From Egaibacter sp046050465 (lineage in GTDB: Bacteria; Pseudomonadota; Gammaproteobacteria; Burkholderiales; Burkholderiaceae_C): DNA of 64,000 nt. The stretch covers positions 43,597 to 107,596 of the forward strand of contig JBJOPS010000007.1 of assembly GCA_046050465.1 (NCBI GenBank), given 5' to 3'. Below the pieces are notes generated by a model. That model worked only from the letters and a program-made list of their open reading frames with translations. It ran no database searches and was not told where the DNA came from. Shown piece after piece: positions 24,121-32,765 of this stretch (its first letter is position 1; every line of letters starts with the position of its first letter). A program made the position numbers and the translations under genes.

Positions 24121-25740
24121 TCAGGAGCCCGCGTCTGGCGCTGCAGGCCCTGCTGCTCCCCCCTCGCGCGGGCCACCGGAACGACGCCGACGGCGGCGTT
24201 TGCGGGGGACATCACTCACGGTGCCGTCACCCTGGCGAGGTCCGCCCCCTTCCTGCTGCGGGCCTGAGGTTTCAGCAGCAGCGGCTTGCCTGGGTGCCGC
24301 AGAAGCAGCATTCGCAGGCCGCGGTGCGCGGGTCATGCGGGGACGCTGTTGTTGCTCCTCACGCACCTCGTCCACCATGTCCTGGCGCAGGTTGTCGTCG
24401 GCCATACTGAATTCCTGCCACCAGTCGGCCAGCACCTCGTCAATCTCGCCCGCATCGGCACGCAGGCGCATGAAGTCGAACGCCGCGCGAAAACGTGGCT
24501 GCTCCACCAGGCCAAAGGGGGTGCTGCCAGTGCGCTTTTCGAAACGCGGCTGCATCATCCAGATCTCGCGCATGTCACCGGCCAGTTTGCCGCGGCCCGA
24601 CACGTCACCAATGCGTGCGTTGAACACATCTTCAATCGCGTCCTGCAGCGCCGGGAACGACGGCTGGCCGCGCTGACCCTGACGGCCTTCCATGCGGCTG
24701 GCCCAGCCATCGCGCACATCGGCCCACAACACACAGGCCAACAGGAAGCTGGGCGCCACGGGTTTGCCCTCGCCCACACGGCGGTCGGTGTCCTGAAGCG
24801 CAGCGTTCACAAATGGCTGGCCGGCGCGCTCCACCACCACATCCAGCAGCGGGTAAATGCCGCGCGCCATGCCCAGCTTTTTGAGCTGCTCAATGGTCGC
24901 CAGCGAGTGGCCCGTTTGCAGCAGCTTGAGCATTTCGTCAAACAGGCGGCTTTGCGGCACATCGGCCAGCAGCGACTGCGACGCGATCAATGGTTTGGCC
25001 GTTTTGGGCTCCAGCGTGAACCCCAGCGGACTCAGCTTGGCAGCAAACCGCACGGCCCGGATGATGCGCACCGGGTCTTCACGGTAGCGGGTGGCGGGGT
25101 CACCAATCATGCGCAGCGTGCGGTTCTTGGCGTCCTTGATCCCGCCGTGGTAGTCCACCACGATTTGTGTCTCGGGGTCGTAGTACATCGCGTTGATGGT
25201 GAAGTCGCGCCGCACGGCGTCTTCTTCCTGCGGGCCCCAGACGTTGTCGCGCAGCACGCGGCCCGTGCTGTCCACCGCATGCTTCATGCCCGCCAGCTCA
25301 CTCTTGCTGGTTTTTTCGTTGCCCGCCACCTGCTCGGCGGCGGCGTTGTCCAGATAGGCACGGAAGGTGGAGACCTCGATCACCTCATGCTCGCGCCCGC
25401 GGCCATACACCACGTGCACGATGCGAAAGCGCCGCCCGATGATGAAGGCACGGCGAAACAAGCCTTTAACCTGCTCGGGCGTGGCGTCTGTCGCCACGTC
25501 AAAGTCCTTGGGGCGCAGGCCCACCAGCAGATCACGCACGGCGCCGCCCACAATGTAGGCTTGAAAACCGGCCTGCTTGAGGGTGTGCACCACGTTGCTG
25601 GCGCGCTCGTCCACCAGTTTGGGGTCAATGCCGTGCTCGGCAGCCGTGATCTCCTGACGCTTGCCAAATGAAACTTTGCCGCTTTTGGCGGTGCCTGCTG
25701 CAGACTTGCCCAACAGCTTGTTGATGAATTTTTTAATCAT
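24121..25740 (-). CDS. pcnB: Poly(A) polymerase I
   Basis: PcnB adds poly(A) tails that mark RNA for decay. The 539-residue product has the nucleotidyltransferase motif GGAVRDLLVG (about 65-74) and the catalytic DFDVATDATPEQVKGLF, then RRDFTINAMYYDP, FRRAFIIGRRFRIVHVV and the RNA-binding RYREDPVRIIRAVRFAAKL. That set is PcnB rather than CCA-adding enzyme. The C-terminal 70 residues are low-complexity, rich in Ala, Pro and Arg (RKRRRRRRSGG). The first 30 residues are basic. It lies 10 bases after the HAD gene. Confidence 0.96.
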   Translation of the reverse strand: MIKKFINKLLGKSAAGTAKSGKVSFGKRQEITAAEHGIDPKLVDERASNVVHTLKQAGFQAYIVGGAVRDLLVGLRPKDFDVATDATPEQVKGLFRRAFIIGRRFRIVHVVYGRGREHEVIEVSTFRAYLDNAAAEQVAGNEKTSKSELAGMKHAVDSTGRVLRDNVWGPQEEDAVRRDFTINAMYYDPETQIVVDYHGGIKDAKNRTLRMIGDPATRYREDPVRIIRAVRFAAKLSPLGFTLEPKTAKPLIASQSLLADVPQSRLFDEMLKLLQTGHSLATIEQLKKLGMARGIYPLLDVVVERAGQPFVNAALQDTDRRVGEGKPVAPSFLLACVLWADVRDGWASRMEGRQGQRGQPSFPALQDAIEDVFNARIGDVSGRGKLAGDMREIWMMQPRFEKRTGSTPFGLVEQPRFRAAFDFMRLRADAGEIDEVLADWWQEFSMADDNLRQDMVDEVREEQQQRPRMTRAPRPANAASAAPRQAAAAETSGPQQEGGGPRQGDGTVSDVPRKRRRRRRSGGPREGGAAGPAAPDAGS

Positions 25741-25750
25741 GAATACCGAA

Positions 25751-26434
25751 TTAGAACAGGTTCAGTATGCGCCATCCGCGCTGGGTGGCAATCGCCCGCA
25801 GCCGCTCGTCCGGGTTGGTGGCGACCGGGTGATTGACCCTCTCCATCAGGGGCAGATCGTTGATGGAGTCGGTGTAAAACGTGATGTCGGCGTCGGCCCA
25901 GCCCAGCTGGCGTGCGGCCAGCCACTGTTCAACCCGATCCACCTTGCCGGCTCGAAATGACGGCGTGCCCCTGATTTCACCGGTGATCCAGCCGCTGCCA
26001 CCGGGCGTGCTGTCGCGCTCCAGTTCCACGGCAATGAGGTCTGGCACACCCAGCGCATCGGCGATGGGACGGGTGACAAACTCGTTGGTGGCCGTGACGA
26101 TCACCACCGCGTCACCCGCGGCCTGATGCTGGCGGACCAGCGCCAGCGCCTCGGGTTTAATGGCCGGCTGGATTACAGCCCTCATGAAATCTGCGTGGGC
26201 TGCTATGGATTTTGCAGTTCCCTGGAGACGGATGGCGTCCGTTGCAAAACGCACATAGTCATGCACATCCAGCGTGCCGGCCTGGTAGTGCGCATAAAAC
26301 GCCTCGTTTTTGCGGGTAAAGGCCACCGGGTCGGTCCAGCCGATGGTGGTGGTGAAAACGCCCCACGAGTAGTCCGAATCAATCGGCAGCAGGGTGTGGT
26401 CCAGGTCAAAAAGTGTCAGTTTCACAGCGTCCAT
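25751..26434 (-). CDS. HAD-superfamily phosphatase (subfamily IB, SerB-like)
   Basis: This is a 227-residue phosphohydrolase. Motif I is FDLDHTLLPIDSD (Asp10 nucleophile, Asp12), motif II VTATNEF, motif III GKVDRVEQWL and motif IV TDSINDLPLM. The pattern fits HAD-IB enzymes such as phosphoserine or histidinol-phosphate phosphatases, but the substrate cannot be named. Residues 73-90 (TAKSIAAHADFMRAVIQ) in the cap region coincide with repeat copy 8. It sits one base after the hda stop and 10 bases before pcnB. Confidence 0.88.
   Translation of the reverse strand: MDAVKLTLFDLDHTLLPIDSDYSWGVFTTTIGWTDPVAFTRKNEAFYAHYQAGTLDVHDYVRFATDAIRLQGTAKSIAAHADFMRAVIQPAIKPEALALVRQHQAAGDAVVIVTATNEFVTRPIADALGVPDLIAVELERDSTPGGSGWITGEIRGTPSFRAGKVDRVEQWLAARQLGWADADITFYTDSINDLPLMERVNHPVATNPDERLRAIATQRGWRILNLF
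26169..26218 (+). repeat. Dispersed palindromic element, copy 8 (inside the HAD phosphatase gene, degenerate)
   Basis: The plus strand reads CAGCCCTCATGAAATCTGCG, then tgctatggattttgcag. The right-hand block matches copy 2, but the core is worn. In the gene it is read in the same frame as copies 4 and 5 (I-A at the same place). Confidence 0.55.
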
Positions 26435-26435
26435 T

Positions 26436-27110
26436 TCAGGCGTTATCCATCATGGATTTGATCAAGGCGATGGTGATGGGTCGTTTGGTCTGCAGGGAGT
26501 AGCCGTCGATCAGGCTGAGCAATTCGGTCAAACTGCCCAGATCGCGGCTGAAACGCGTCAGCATGTAATCCATCACCTCATCACCCAAAAAAACACCCCG
26601 GTCATCGGCCTGCTGGCGCAGCACGGCCCTGCGCTCGGGCTCACTCAGGGGCGACAGCGCAAACACATGGCCCCAGCCCAGCCGGGTGCGCAGGTCTTCG
26701 CGCAGCTTCAGGTCGGCCGGTGGCAGCTCGCCCGCCGCCAGCAGCCCGCGCTGATGGGTCTGGGCATTCACAAACCAGTTGAACGCCGCATGCTGCTGCA
26801 CGGCGGTGTAGAGATGCACGTCGTCCAGCAGCACCACCGACCAGGCCTCATTGAACTCGGGCGGTTCCAGAACAGAGGCATCCATCCAGCCGCAAGAGGC
26901 CCCCTGCTCCCGCAACGCTTCGCGCACGGCCTTGAGCAGGTGGGTCTTGCCACTGCCCGTGGCACCCCATAAGTAGGTGGGAACAGGGGAGCGCGTGGGG
27001 CTGCCAACCCACAGTTGAATATGTTTCAGAGCTGCGTCATTGGGTCCGGCGAAAAAACTGGCCAGTGTGGGGCCGCTGAACAGCCCGATATCAAGCGCGA
27101 TTTGCTTCAT
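26436..27110 (-). CDS. hda: DnaA regulatory inactivator Hda
   Basis: Hda, with the loaded beta clamp, stimulates DnaA-ATP hydrolysis and prevents re-initiation of replication. The 224-residue DnaA-like AAA+ protein has the N-terminal clamp-binding motif QIALDIGLF (3-11), Walker A GATGSGKTHLL (49-59), Walker B VVLLDDVHLY (91-100) and sensor II/lid FSRDLGSLTELLSLIDGYSL. It lacks the DnaA DNA-binding domain. Its ATG overlaps the stop of the upstream permease gene (ATGA). Confidence 0.95.
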   Translation of the reverse strand: MKQIALDIGLFSGPTLASFFAGPNDAALKHIQLWVGSPTRSPVPTYLWGATGSGKTHLLKAVREALREQGASCGWMDASVLEPPEFNEAWSVVLLDDVHLYTAVQQHAAFNWFVNAQTHQRGLLAAGELPPADLKLREDLRTRLGWGHVFALSPLSEPERRAVLRQQADDRGVFLGDEVMDYMLTRFSRDLGSLTELLSLIDGYSLQTKRPITIALIKSMMDNA

Positions 27111-28189
27111 CCCTTGTACAGCTTGCTCTCAAGGTAGCCGGTCCGGATGCGCCGGATGGCTACCAGCAACACGGCGCTGGCTGGCAGCGCAACCAGCACC
27201 CCGACGAAACCCAGCAGTTGTCCAAATGCCAACAAGGCAAAAATAACCGCCAGCGGATGCAACCCAATGCGTTCACCCACCAGGCGCGGTGTCAGGTATA
27301 GGCTTTCCACCACTTGCCCAAAGCCATACACCACCGCCACCATCACCACCGCCTTGAGTGGCCCGGCCTGGGTCGCGAACTCCAGCAGACCGGCCAAAAT
27401 GGCCAGTAGCAGCCCCAGCCCGAAACCCAGATACGGCACAAAAATCGCCAGCCCGGTAAATATCCCAATCGGCAGCGCCAGATCCAGCCCGAACAGTGCC
27501 AGCCCCACGCTGTAATAAACCGCCAGAATCAGCATCACCAGTAGCTGGCCGCGCAAGTATTGACCCAGCACGGCATCAGCCTCATGGGTGAAGCTGTCGA
27601 CTGACATGCGCAACCGGGGTGGCACGAATTCCAGCGCACGGGCGACAAAACCATCCCAATCCATCAGCAGGTAAAACAGTGCAACAGGAATCAGCACCGC
27701 ATTGCCCAGAATGGCGAACGCCACGCTGCCACCGAGCTTGAGGGAGGACATCACCGAGCCAAATGCATCTTCCACGTTGGCATTGAGGTATTTCAGGACG
27801 AATGCCTTGATGGAGCCCACATCCAGCGCGAATTTGATGCCAAACTGGGCCAAAAACGGCTTGGCCGTTTCATTCAGCCGGTCAAACAGCACCGGCACCT
27901 GCTCGCGCAGCAAGGGCATTTCCTTGACCAGAATGGGCACGATCAGCAGAAGCAACGCCAGCATCGTCAGCAAAAACAGCACTTCGACCAGAATGACGGC
28001 GACCACGCGGGGCATGCGTCCGCCGAACAGGCGATCCACCCGGTTAACCAGTGGCGTGAGTGCATAGGCCAGCACCGCGGCCACCACAAAAGGTGTCAAC
28101 ACTGGCCCCAGCAGCCATAAAATCAGGGCCGTGAGGGCGGCAATCAGACTCCAGGCAGCGGCACGTTTTTGAGCGGAGGTGAATTGCAT
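27107..28189 (-). CDS. AI-2E family transporter (PerM-like permease)
   Basis: The 360-residue polytopic inner-membrane protein shows hydrophobic segments near 13-55, 60-85, 155-175, 210-270 and 295-340. The family signature region PIGIFTGLAIFVPYLGFGLGLLLAILAGLLEF is visible in pieces near 240-275, and LTPRLVGERIGLHPLAVIFALLAFGQLLGFVGVLVALP near the C-terminus. Members of this family export autoinducer-2 or small ions and solutes, and the cargo here is unknown. It is the first gene of the run ending in folK and is divergent from purM, an arrangement common in proteobacteria (purM/perM-hda). Confidence 0.9.
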   Translation of the reverse strand: MQFTSAQKRAAAWSLIAALTALILWLLGPVLTPFVVAAVLAYALTPLVNRVDRLFGGRMPRVVAVILVEVLFLLTMLALLLLIVPILVKEMPLLREQVPVLFDRLNETAKPFLAQFGIKFALDVGSIKAFVLKYLNANVEDAFGSVMSSLKLGGSVAFAILGNAVLIPVALFYLLMDWDGFVARALEFVPPRLRMSVDSFTHEADAVLGQYLRGQLLVMLILAVYYSVGLALFGLDLALPIGIFTGLAIFVPYLGFGLGLLLAILAGLLEFATQAGPLKAVVMVAVVYGFGQVVESLYLTPRLVGERIGLHPLAVIFALLAFGQLLGFVGVLVALPASAVLLVAIRRIRTGYLESKLYKG

Positions 28190-28257
28190 ACAGGTGGATG
28201 GGGGTGAACCCTTAAAATCTGGGCAAATTCTATAGGGCTACACGCTAGCCACCCTTC

Positions 28258-29331
28258 ATGACCCCATCTTCCTCCCCTGCCCCACTGAGCTACAAAGACG
28301 CTGGCGTTGACATTGACGCTGGCGACGCGCTGGTTGAACGCATCAAACCCCTGGCCAAAAAAACCATGCGCGAAGGCGTTCTGGCCGGTATTGGCGGCTT
28401 TGGCGCCCTGTTTGAAGTGCCCAAACGCTACAAGGAACCTGTGCTGGTCAGCGGCACCGACGGTGTGGGCACCAAGCTCAAACTGGCGTTTGAATGGAAT
28501 ATGCACGACACCGTGGGCATTGACCTGGTGGCCATGAGTGTGAACGACGTGCTGGTGCAGGGTGCCGAGCCGCTGTTCTTCCTGGACTACTTTGCCTGCG
28601 GCAAACTGGACGTGGACACCGCTGCCGCCGTAGTGGGGGGCATCGCCAAAGGCTGCGAGTTGAGTGGCTGCGCGCTGATTGGCGGCGAAACAGCCGAGAT
28701 GCCCGGCATGTACCCCGCGGGCGAATACGACCTGGCCGGTTTTGCCGTGGGCGCGGTCGAAAAGTCCAGGATTTTGACTGGCGCCGACGTGAAACCCGGC
28801 GACGTGGTGCTGGGCCTGGCCAGCAGCGGCGTACATTCCAATGGTTTCAGTCTGGTGCGTAAATGCATCGAGCGTGCAGGCGCATCGGCCCCCACTGCGC
28901 TGGACGGCAAGCCTTTCAAACAGGCGCTGATGGAGCCCACCCGCCTGTACGTGAAAAACGTGTTGGCCGCGCTGGCACAACACCCGCATTCGCAAGATGC
29001 CACCTCACCCGGCGGCATCAAGGCCCTGGCCCACATTACGGGTGGCGGTCTGCTGGAAAATATCCCCCGCGTGCTGCCTGAAGGCATGGCCGCTCACCTG
29101 AAAAAAGACAGCTGGCCACAAACCGAACTCTTCGCCTGGCTGCAAGCCACTGCGGGAATTGACGACATCGAGATGAACCGCACGTTCAACAACGGTATCG
29201 GCATGGTGGTGGTGATTGACGCAGCGGGTGCAGCAGCCTGCGCCGCCTTCCTGCGTTCGCTGGGCGAAAGCGTATTCGAGATTGGTGTCATCGCGTCCAA
29301 GGGAGCAGGGGCCAGTGTGACGGTGGTTTGA
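28258..29331 (+). CDS. purM: Phosphoribosylformylglycinamidine cyclo-ligase (AIR synthetase)
   Basis: PurM closes the imidazole ring of aminoimidazole ribotide in purine synthesis, using ATP. The 357-residue product starts with SYKDAGVDIDAGDALVERI and has VSGTDGVGTKLKLAFEW (about 62-78), VGIDLVAMSVNDVLVQGAEPLFFLDYFACG (in two parts near 85-114), GGETAEMPGMYPAGEYDLAGFAVG and ITGGGLLENIPRVLP. Length is normal. It is divergent from the AI-2E permease; CCTTAAAATC about 50 bases upstream is a plausible -10 region. Confidence 0.97.
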   Translation: MTPSSSPAPLSYKDAGVDIDAGDALVERIKPLAKKTMREGVLAGIGGFGALFEVPKRYKEPVLVSGTDGVGTKLKLAFEWNMHDTVGIDLVAMSVNDVLVQGAEPLFFLDYFACGKLDVDTAAAVVGGIAKGCELSGCALIGGETAEMPGMYPAGEYDLAGFAVGAVEKSRILTGADVKPGDVVLGLASSGVHSNGFSLVRKCIERAGASAPTALDGKPFKQALMEPTRLYVKNVLAALAQHPHSQDATSPGGIKALAHITGGGLLENIPRVLPEGMAAHLKKDSWPQTELFAWLQATAGIDDIEMNRTFNNGIGMVVVIDAAGAAACAAFLRSLGESVFEIGVIASKGAGASVTVV

Positions 29332-29455
29332 CCGTTCCGATATTGATGAGGTCGTCCGGCCGCGCAGCGACCACCATACGCAGCGGTCCGTACACGGCGA
29401 CTCTCCCAAACCCGAATGTGCGCGAGCCTGCATCCGGACATATCGTCGATCTGAC

Positions 29456-30307
29456 TCAACTCTTGGCCTGTCGCAGCTCGACTACCCTGTCGGCAATGGC
29501 ATCGATATCCTGCCCCTCTTCGACATGGATCAGATAAAACTCCAGATCTGCTATCGCTTGTCCCGTCTGGCCCTGCTCAGCCAGGGCCAGACCTCGGTCA
29601 CGGTATTCACCCCAAGCCTCGGGCAACAACGTTATCAGGCGGTCCTGTACGAGAATCAGACGGGCCCAGTCTTCCTGGGTGCGATGAATTTCCTTCAGGT
29701 TGCCAAGCATGCGGGCAATGATGTCTCTGGGCGGTGCCGCCTGCAGGTACAAGCCGATGGGCGCATCAAAATCGTCAACCAACCCACTTTGGCGTTTGTA
29801 AGGCTCAAGTCGTTCCGACAATTCTTCGCGACTGAGTGATCGCCCCGTGAGGGGATCGAGTATCACCTGCCCACGAGGCAAGTTGACCTTGAGCATGAAA
29901 TGCCCCGGAAAAGCCACTCCGCAGGCATTCAGGCCAAGACCCTGCGCCAGTTCCAGCCAGATCACTGCCAGCGAAATGGGTATGCCACGGCGGGTTCGCA
30001 AAACCCTATTGAAACAGCTATTATCCGGATCGTAGTAATCATTGATGTTGCCTCCAAAGTCGCAATCCCGGTAAAAAAACTGGTTCAGCGTGTGCAGTCG
30101 CTGTAAAGGAGGCGAATCAGTCACAAGCCGGCGTTTCAGGTGAACCAGCAATTGGTCGATATCTCCCAGTACCTGTTGGACATCAAGGTCTGGATATTCA
30201 TCCTGGGCCAGAGAGACAGCAGCTTCAAGCAACGGGAAATGTTTATCGCTCTGGACTAGCGACGCAAAGTACTCCAGCGATGTGGGTGCAGTAAAACTGA
30301 GCTGCAT
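29456..30307 (-). CDS. SirB1/transglutaminase-like protein
   Basis: The 283-residue protein is of the SirB1 family (transglutaminase-like N-terminal fold with a TPR-like tail), biochemical role unknown. Visible are LHTLNQFFYRDCDFGGNINDYYDPDNSCFN, VLRTRRGIPISLAVIWLELAQ, VAFPGHFMLKV and the C-terminal TPR-like RDRGLALAEQGQTGQAIADLEFYL. ATG 30307 is chosen because GGAAAA precedes it and it avoids running into murJ; an upstream in-frame ATG at 30382 would overlap murJ by 43 bases. It is probably co-transcribed with murJ. Confidence 0.88.
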   Translation of the reverse strand: MQLSFTAPTSLEYFASLVQSDKHFPLLEAAVSLAQDEYPDLDVQQVLGDIDQLLVHLKRRLVTDSPPLQRLHTLNQFFYRDCDFGGNINDYYDPDNSCFNRVLRTRRGIPISLAVIWLELAQGLGLNACGVAFPGHFMLKVNLPRGQVILDPLTGRSLSREELSERLEPYKRQSGLVDDFDAPIGLYLQAAPPRDIIARMLGNLKEIHRTQEDWARLILVQDRLITLLPEAWGEYRDRGLALAEQGQTGQAIADLEFYLIHVEEGQDIDAIADRVVELRQAKS

Positions 30308-30339
30308 GGCTTTTTCCAACGGAATCAGGTCATAGTGTC

Positions 30340-31905
30340 TCAGCGCTGCAACAGCTTTCTGACTTTCAGTCCAGCCGCCCAAATCGCTATAAAATAGATA
30401 GCTGCTGACGCAATCAACACGAGGGCCATCAGGCCAATTCGCTTCAAACTTTCAGCCCGCAGCCCGGTCCAGTTGACTGAAGCGGCGGACCACATCAAAA
30501 ACACCGCCAGCAACGCGCTGGCAGCGGTTACCTGCGTCAGGAACAGGCCCCAGCCTGCGGACAACTGGTAGCTGCCCCGGCGAATCAACCCGACCAGCAG
30601 CAACAAGGCGTTGATGAGTGCGCCCACCCCGATGGCCAGGGCCAGCCCGGCGTGCTGCAACACGGGCACCAGCGCCAGGTTGAGCAATTGGGTAACCACC
30701 AGCACCAGCACGGCAATTTTTACGGGCGTGCGGATATCCTGGCTGGCATAAAAGCCCGGCGCCAGCACCTTGATCGCCACCAGACCGATCAGCCCGGTGC
30801 CATAGCCCATCAAGGCCGTGGTCGTCTGCTGGACATCCAGATCGGTGAACGCACCATAGTGGTACAAAACGGCCACCAGCGGCCGCGAGAACGTCAGCAA
30901 GGCCACGGCACAGGGCACGGCCAGCAACACCACCAGCCGCAGACCCCAGTCCAGCATGGCGGAATATTTCACCGGGTCATTGGCAGCTTTGGCAGCGGCC
31001 AGTTGCGGCATCAGCACCACGCCCAGCGCCACACCCAGCAGGGCGGTGGGGAATTCCATCAGGCGATCGGCATAGGTGAGCCAGCTCACACTGCCGGGCG
31101 TCAGGTGCGAGGCAATCTGCGTGTTGATCAGCAGCGAAACCTGCGCCACACTCACGCCCAGCAGTGCCGGCACCATCAGCGTGGCAATACGCTGGGTAGC
31201 CGGGTCTGCCCAGGCACCCCTGATGGCCCCCAGGCTCAGCCCGATGCGGGGCAACAACCCGAGCCGCTTGAGGCCATAAGCCTGCACGCTCAATTGCAAC
31301 ATACCCCCCAGCATGACGCCTGCAGCCAGCGCATAAATTGGCTCCACACCATGCCGGGCCAGCCAGGGCGAGCCCCACCACATTGCGCCGATCATGGACA
31401 GGTTCAACAAGACTGGTGTTGCAGCAGGCAGGGCAAACCGCTTCCAGGTGTTGAGCACTCCGCCCGCCAGGGCCACCAGCGACATGAACCCGATGTAGGG
31501 AAACATCCAGCGCGTCAGGAATACGGCGGCTTCAAAGCCACGGGGTTCCTGCTTCAAACCGCTGGCCATGGCCCACACCAGAATGGGTGCTGCAGCCACA
31601 CCCAGCACGCAGGTCAGCATCAAAACCCCGGTCAGCAGCGTAGCGACGCGGTCAATCAGCTGTTTGGTGGCCACCTCACCGTGTTGCTGCTTGCTGGTGG
31701 CCAGCACCGGCACAAAAGCCTGGCTGAAGGCCCCTTCGGCAAACAGGCGGCGAAACAGGTTGGGAATGCGAAACGCCACGTTGAAGGCATCGGTCATGGC
31801 GCTGGCGCCAAACAGCGAGGCCATCAGCAGTTCGCGCACCAGACCCGTGATGCGCGAGGCCAGGGTCAGCAAGGAGACAATCGAGGCAGATTTGAAAAGG
31901 CTCAC
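30340..31905 (-). CDS. murJ: Lipid II flippase MurJ (MviN)
   Basis: MurJ moves lipid II across the inner membrane for peptidoglycan synthesis. The 521-residue polytopic protein has the start MSLFKSASIVSLLTLASRITGLVRELL, SLFGASAMTDAFNVAFRIPNLFRRLFAEGAFSQAFVPVL (in pieces, the family's most conserved region) and about 14 helices. The start codon is GTG at 31905 with no clear ribosome-binding site. The last helix (about 490-510, LIASAAIYFIAIWAAG) is encoded by repeat copy 9. It is divergent from rpsT, as in many betaproteobacteria. Confidence 0.95.
   Translation of the reverse strand: MSLFKSASIVSLLTLASRITGLVRELLMASLFGASAMTDAFNVAFRIPNLFRRLFAEGAFSQAFVPVLATSKQQHGEVATKQLIDRVATLLTGVLMLTCVLGVAAAPILVWAMASGLKQEPRGFEAAVFLTRWMFPYIGFMSLVALAGGVLNTWKRFALPAATPVLLNLSMIGAMWWGSPWLARHGVEPIYALAAGVMLGGMLQLSVQAYGLKRLGLLPRIGLSLGAIRGAWADPATQRIATLMVPALLGVSVAQVSLLINTQIASHLTPGSVSWLTYADRLMEFPTALLGVALGVVLMPQLAAAKAANDPVKYSAMLDWGLRLVVLLAVPCAVALLTFSRPLVAVLYHYGAFTDLDVQQTTTALMGYGTGLIGLVAIKVLAPGFYASQDIRTPVKIAVLVLVVTQLLNLALVPVLQHAGLALAIGVGALINALLLLVGLIRRGSYQLSAGWGLFLTQVTAASALLAVFLMWSAASVNWTGLRAESLKRIGLMALVLIASAAIYFIAIWAAGLKVRKLLQR
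30381..30440 (-). repeat. Dispersed palindromic element, copy 9 (encodes the last MurJ membrane segment)
   Basis: The plus strand reads aatcgctataaaatagatagc, split here as core aatcgctataaaatag plus atagc, then a spacer with TGACGCAATC and GAGGGCCATCAGGCC. The gene is on the minus strand, so it reads the element in the opposite sense to mltB. Confidence 0.7.
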
Positions 31906-31966
31906 GTCAGGAGTGTAGCCCGACCAACCGGGGCCCTGAATGGCCCCAACCCGGCTGCCCTGACCC

Positions 31967-31975
31967 TGCTACAAT
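31967..31975 (+). promoter_or_regulatory. Extended -10 promoter element of rpsT
   Basis: TGCTACAAT matches an extended -10 (TGnTAnAAT) 46 bases before the rpsT start. No good -35 box is at the right distance. A GGGGCC/GGCCCC hairpin (31930-31947) lies just upstream. Confidence 0.5.
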
Positions 31976-32020
31976 GGGGGGCTTTGCTGGCATCATCCTC
32001 AGACACAAGGAATACTTTAT

Positions 32021-32341
32021 ATGGCATCTGGAAAACCCAAGAAAAAGAACCCGCGCCTGGCGTCGGGCCGTAAACGCGTCCGTCAGGACGTCAAAATCAA
32101 CGCTGCGAATACCTCGCTGCGTTCCAAATACCGCACCGCGGTGAAAAACGTGGAAAAAGCCGTTGCCTCTGGCGACAAGGCCAAAGCCACTGAAGCATTT
32201 GGCAAGATGCAGGCCGTGGTGGATACCGTGGCTGACAAGGGCATCTTCCACAAAAACAAGGCCGCTCGCGACAAGAGCCGCCTGAGCACACGGGTGAAGG
32301 CTTTGGCTCTCGCCCCGGCAGCCCCTCAAAAGGCAGCCTGA
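32021..32341 (+). CDS. rpsT: 30S ribosomal protein S20
   Basis: S20 is a 16S rRNA-binding protein of the small subunit body. The 106-residue lysine-rich helical product has NPRLASGRKRVRQDVKINAANTSLRSKYRT (about 9-38), KAFGKM-like packing at 60-70 and the signature GIFHKNKAARDKSRLSTRVKAL. It has a roughly 15-residue Ala/Pro extension (ALAPAAPQKAA) beyond the E. coli protein (87 residues). A clear terminator follows, so it is a single-gene unit. Confidence 0.96.
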   Translation: MASGKPKKKNPRLASGRKRVRQDVKINAANTSLRSKYRTAVKNVEKAVASGDKAKATEAFGKMQAVVDTVADKGIFHKNKAARDKSRLSTRVKALALAPAAPQKAA

Positions 32342-32418
32342 TTCATCAGGCAATTCGCACGGATTGACCCTGACCGGTCAGTCTGCCGTTTGTAACGGGT
32401 GCGCTGTCAGCAAAGTAA

Positions 32419-32447
32419 AAAGCCGTTCAATTGAACGGCTTTTTTTA
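32419..32447 (+). terminator. Terminator of rpsT
   Basis: AGCCGTTCAATTGAACGGCT (32421-32440), a perfect 20-base palindrome, is followed by seven Ts. A run of As precedes it, so it may also end the minus-strand gene on its right. Confidence 0.9.
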
Positions 32448-32459
32448 TGGCATGACCTT

Positions 32460-32765
32460 TTATGAAACACCCGGTGGCTTGCTGGCCATCTGCAACTCAT
32501 TGTCCCGGGCAAAGTTCATGCAAAAGTCCCAGGCCATCACATCGTAGTCACGCAGATCACGGTGCACGATCACACACTTCACATCACCATACGCAGTGGG
32601 AATGCACCAGGGCGAATAACCCAGATGGCTGCCCGGCTGCGGGCCACCGGGGCGAAACTGGCTCATGACACCTGCCAGTCGTTCAGCCCAGTCGCTGGGC
32701 CGGAAAGTCTTGCCGCTGTGGGTCAATCCCAGGATGAATATTTCTTTGTCTGAATTCGAAGCCAT
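32460..32765 (-). CDS. DUF3579 domain protein
   Basis: A 101-residue cytoplasmic protein of a family common in betaproteobacteria and without known function. Core: KEIFILGLTHSGKTFRPSDWAERLAGVMSQF (about 7-37), SPWCIPTAYGDVKCVIVHRDLRDYDVMAWDFCMNFARDNEL. ATG 32765 gives the usual family start, but no clear ribosome-binding site precedes it. The open frame continues upstream to an ATG at 32948, so an N-terminal extension cannot be excluded. It converges on rpsT and shares its terminator. Confidence 0.8.
   Translation of the reverse strand: MASNSDKEIFILGLTHSGKTFRPSDWAERLAGVMSQFRPGGPQPGSHLGYSPWCIPTAYGDVKCVIVHRDLRDYDVMAWDFCMNFARDNELQMASKPPGVS

Noticed and set aside
24286..25671. Long plus-strand open frame (461 codons) over pcnB
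   Set aside because: It is antisense to a full pcnB gene with all catalytic motifs, has no recognisable domain and arises from GC-rich codon bias.
30007..30035. AGCTATTATCC...GTAG stretch in the SirB1-like gene as a twelfth repeat copy
   Set aside because: Only the first few core bases match; the flanking blocks shared by the other copies are absent.
30652..32073. Plus-strand open frame of 473 codons over murJ
   Set aside because: His/Gln/Arg-rich translation typical of a shadow frame; murJ on the other strand is unmistakable.
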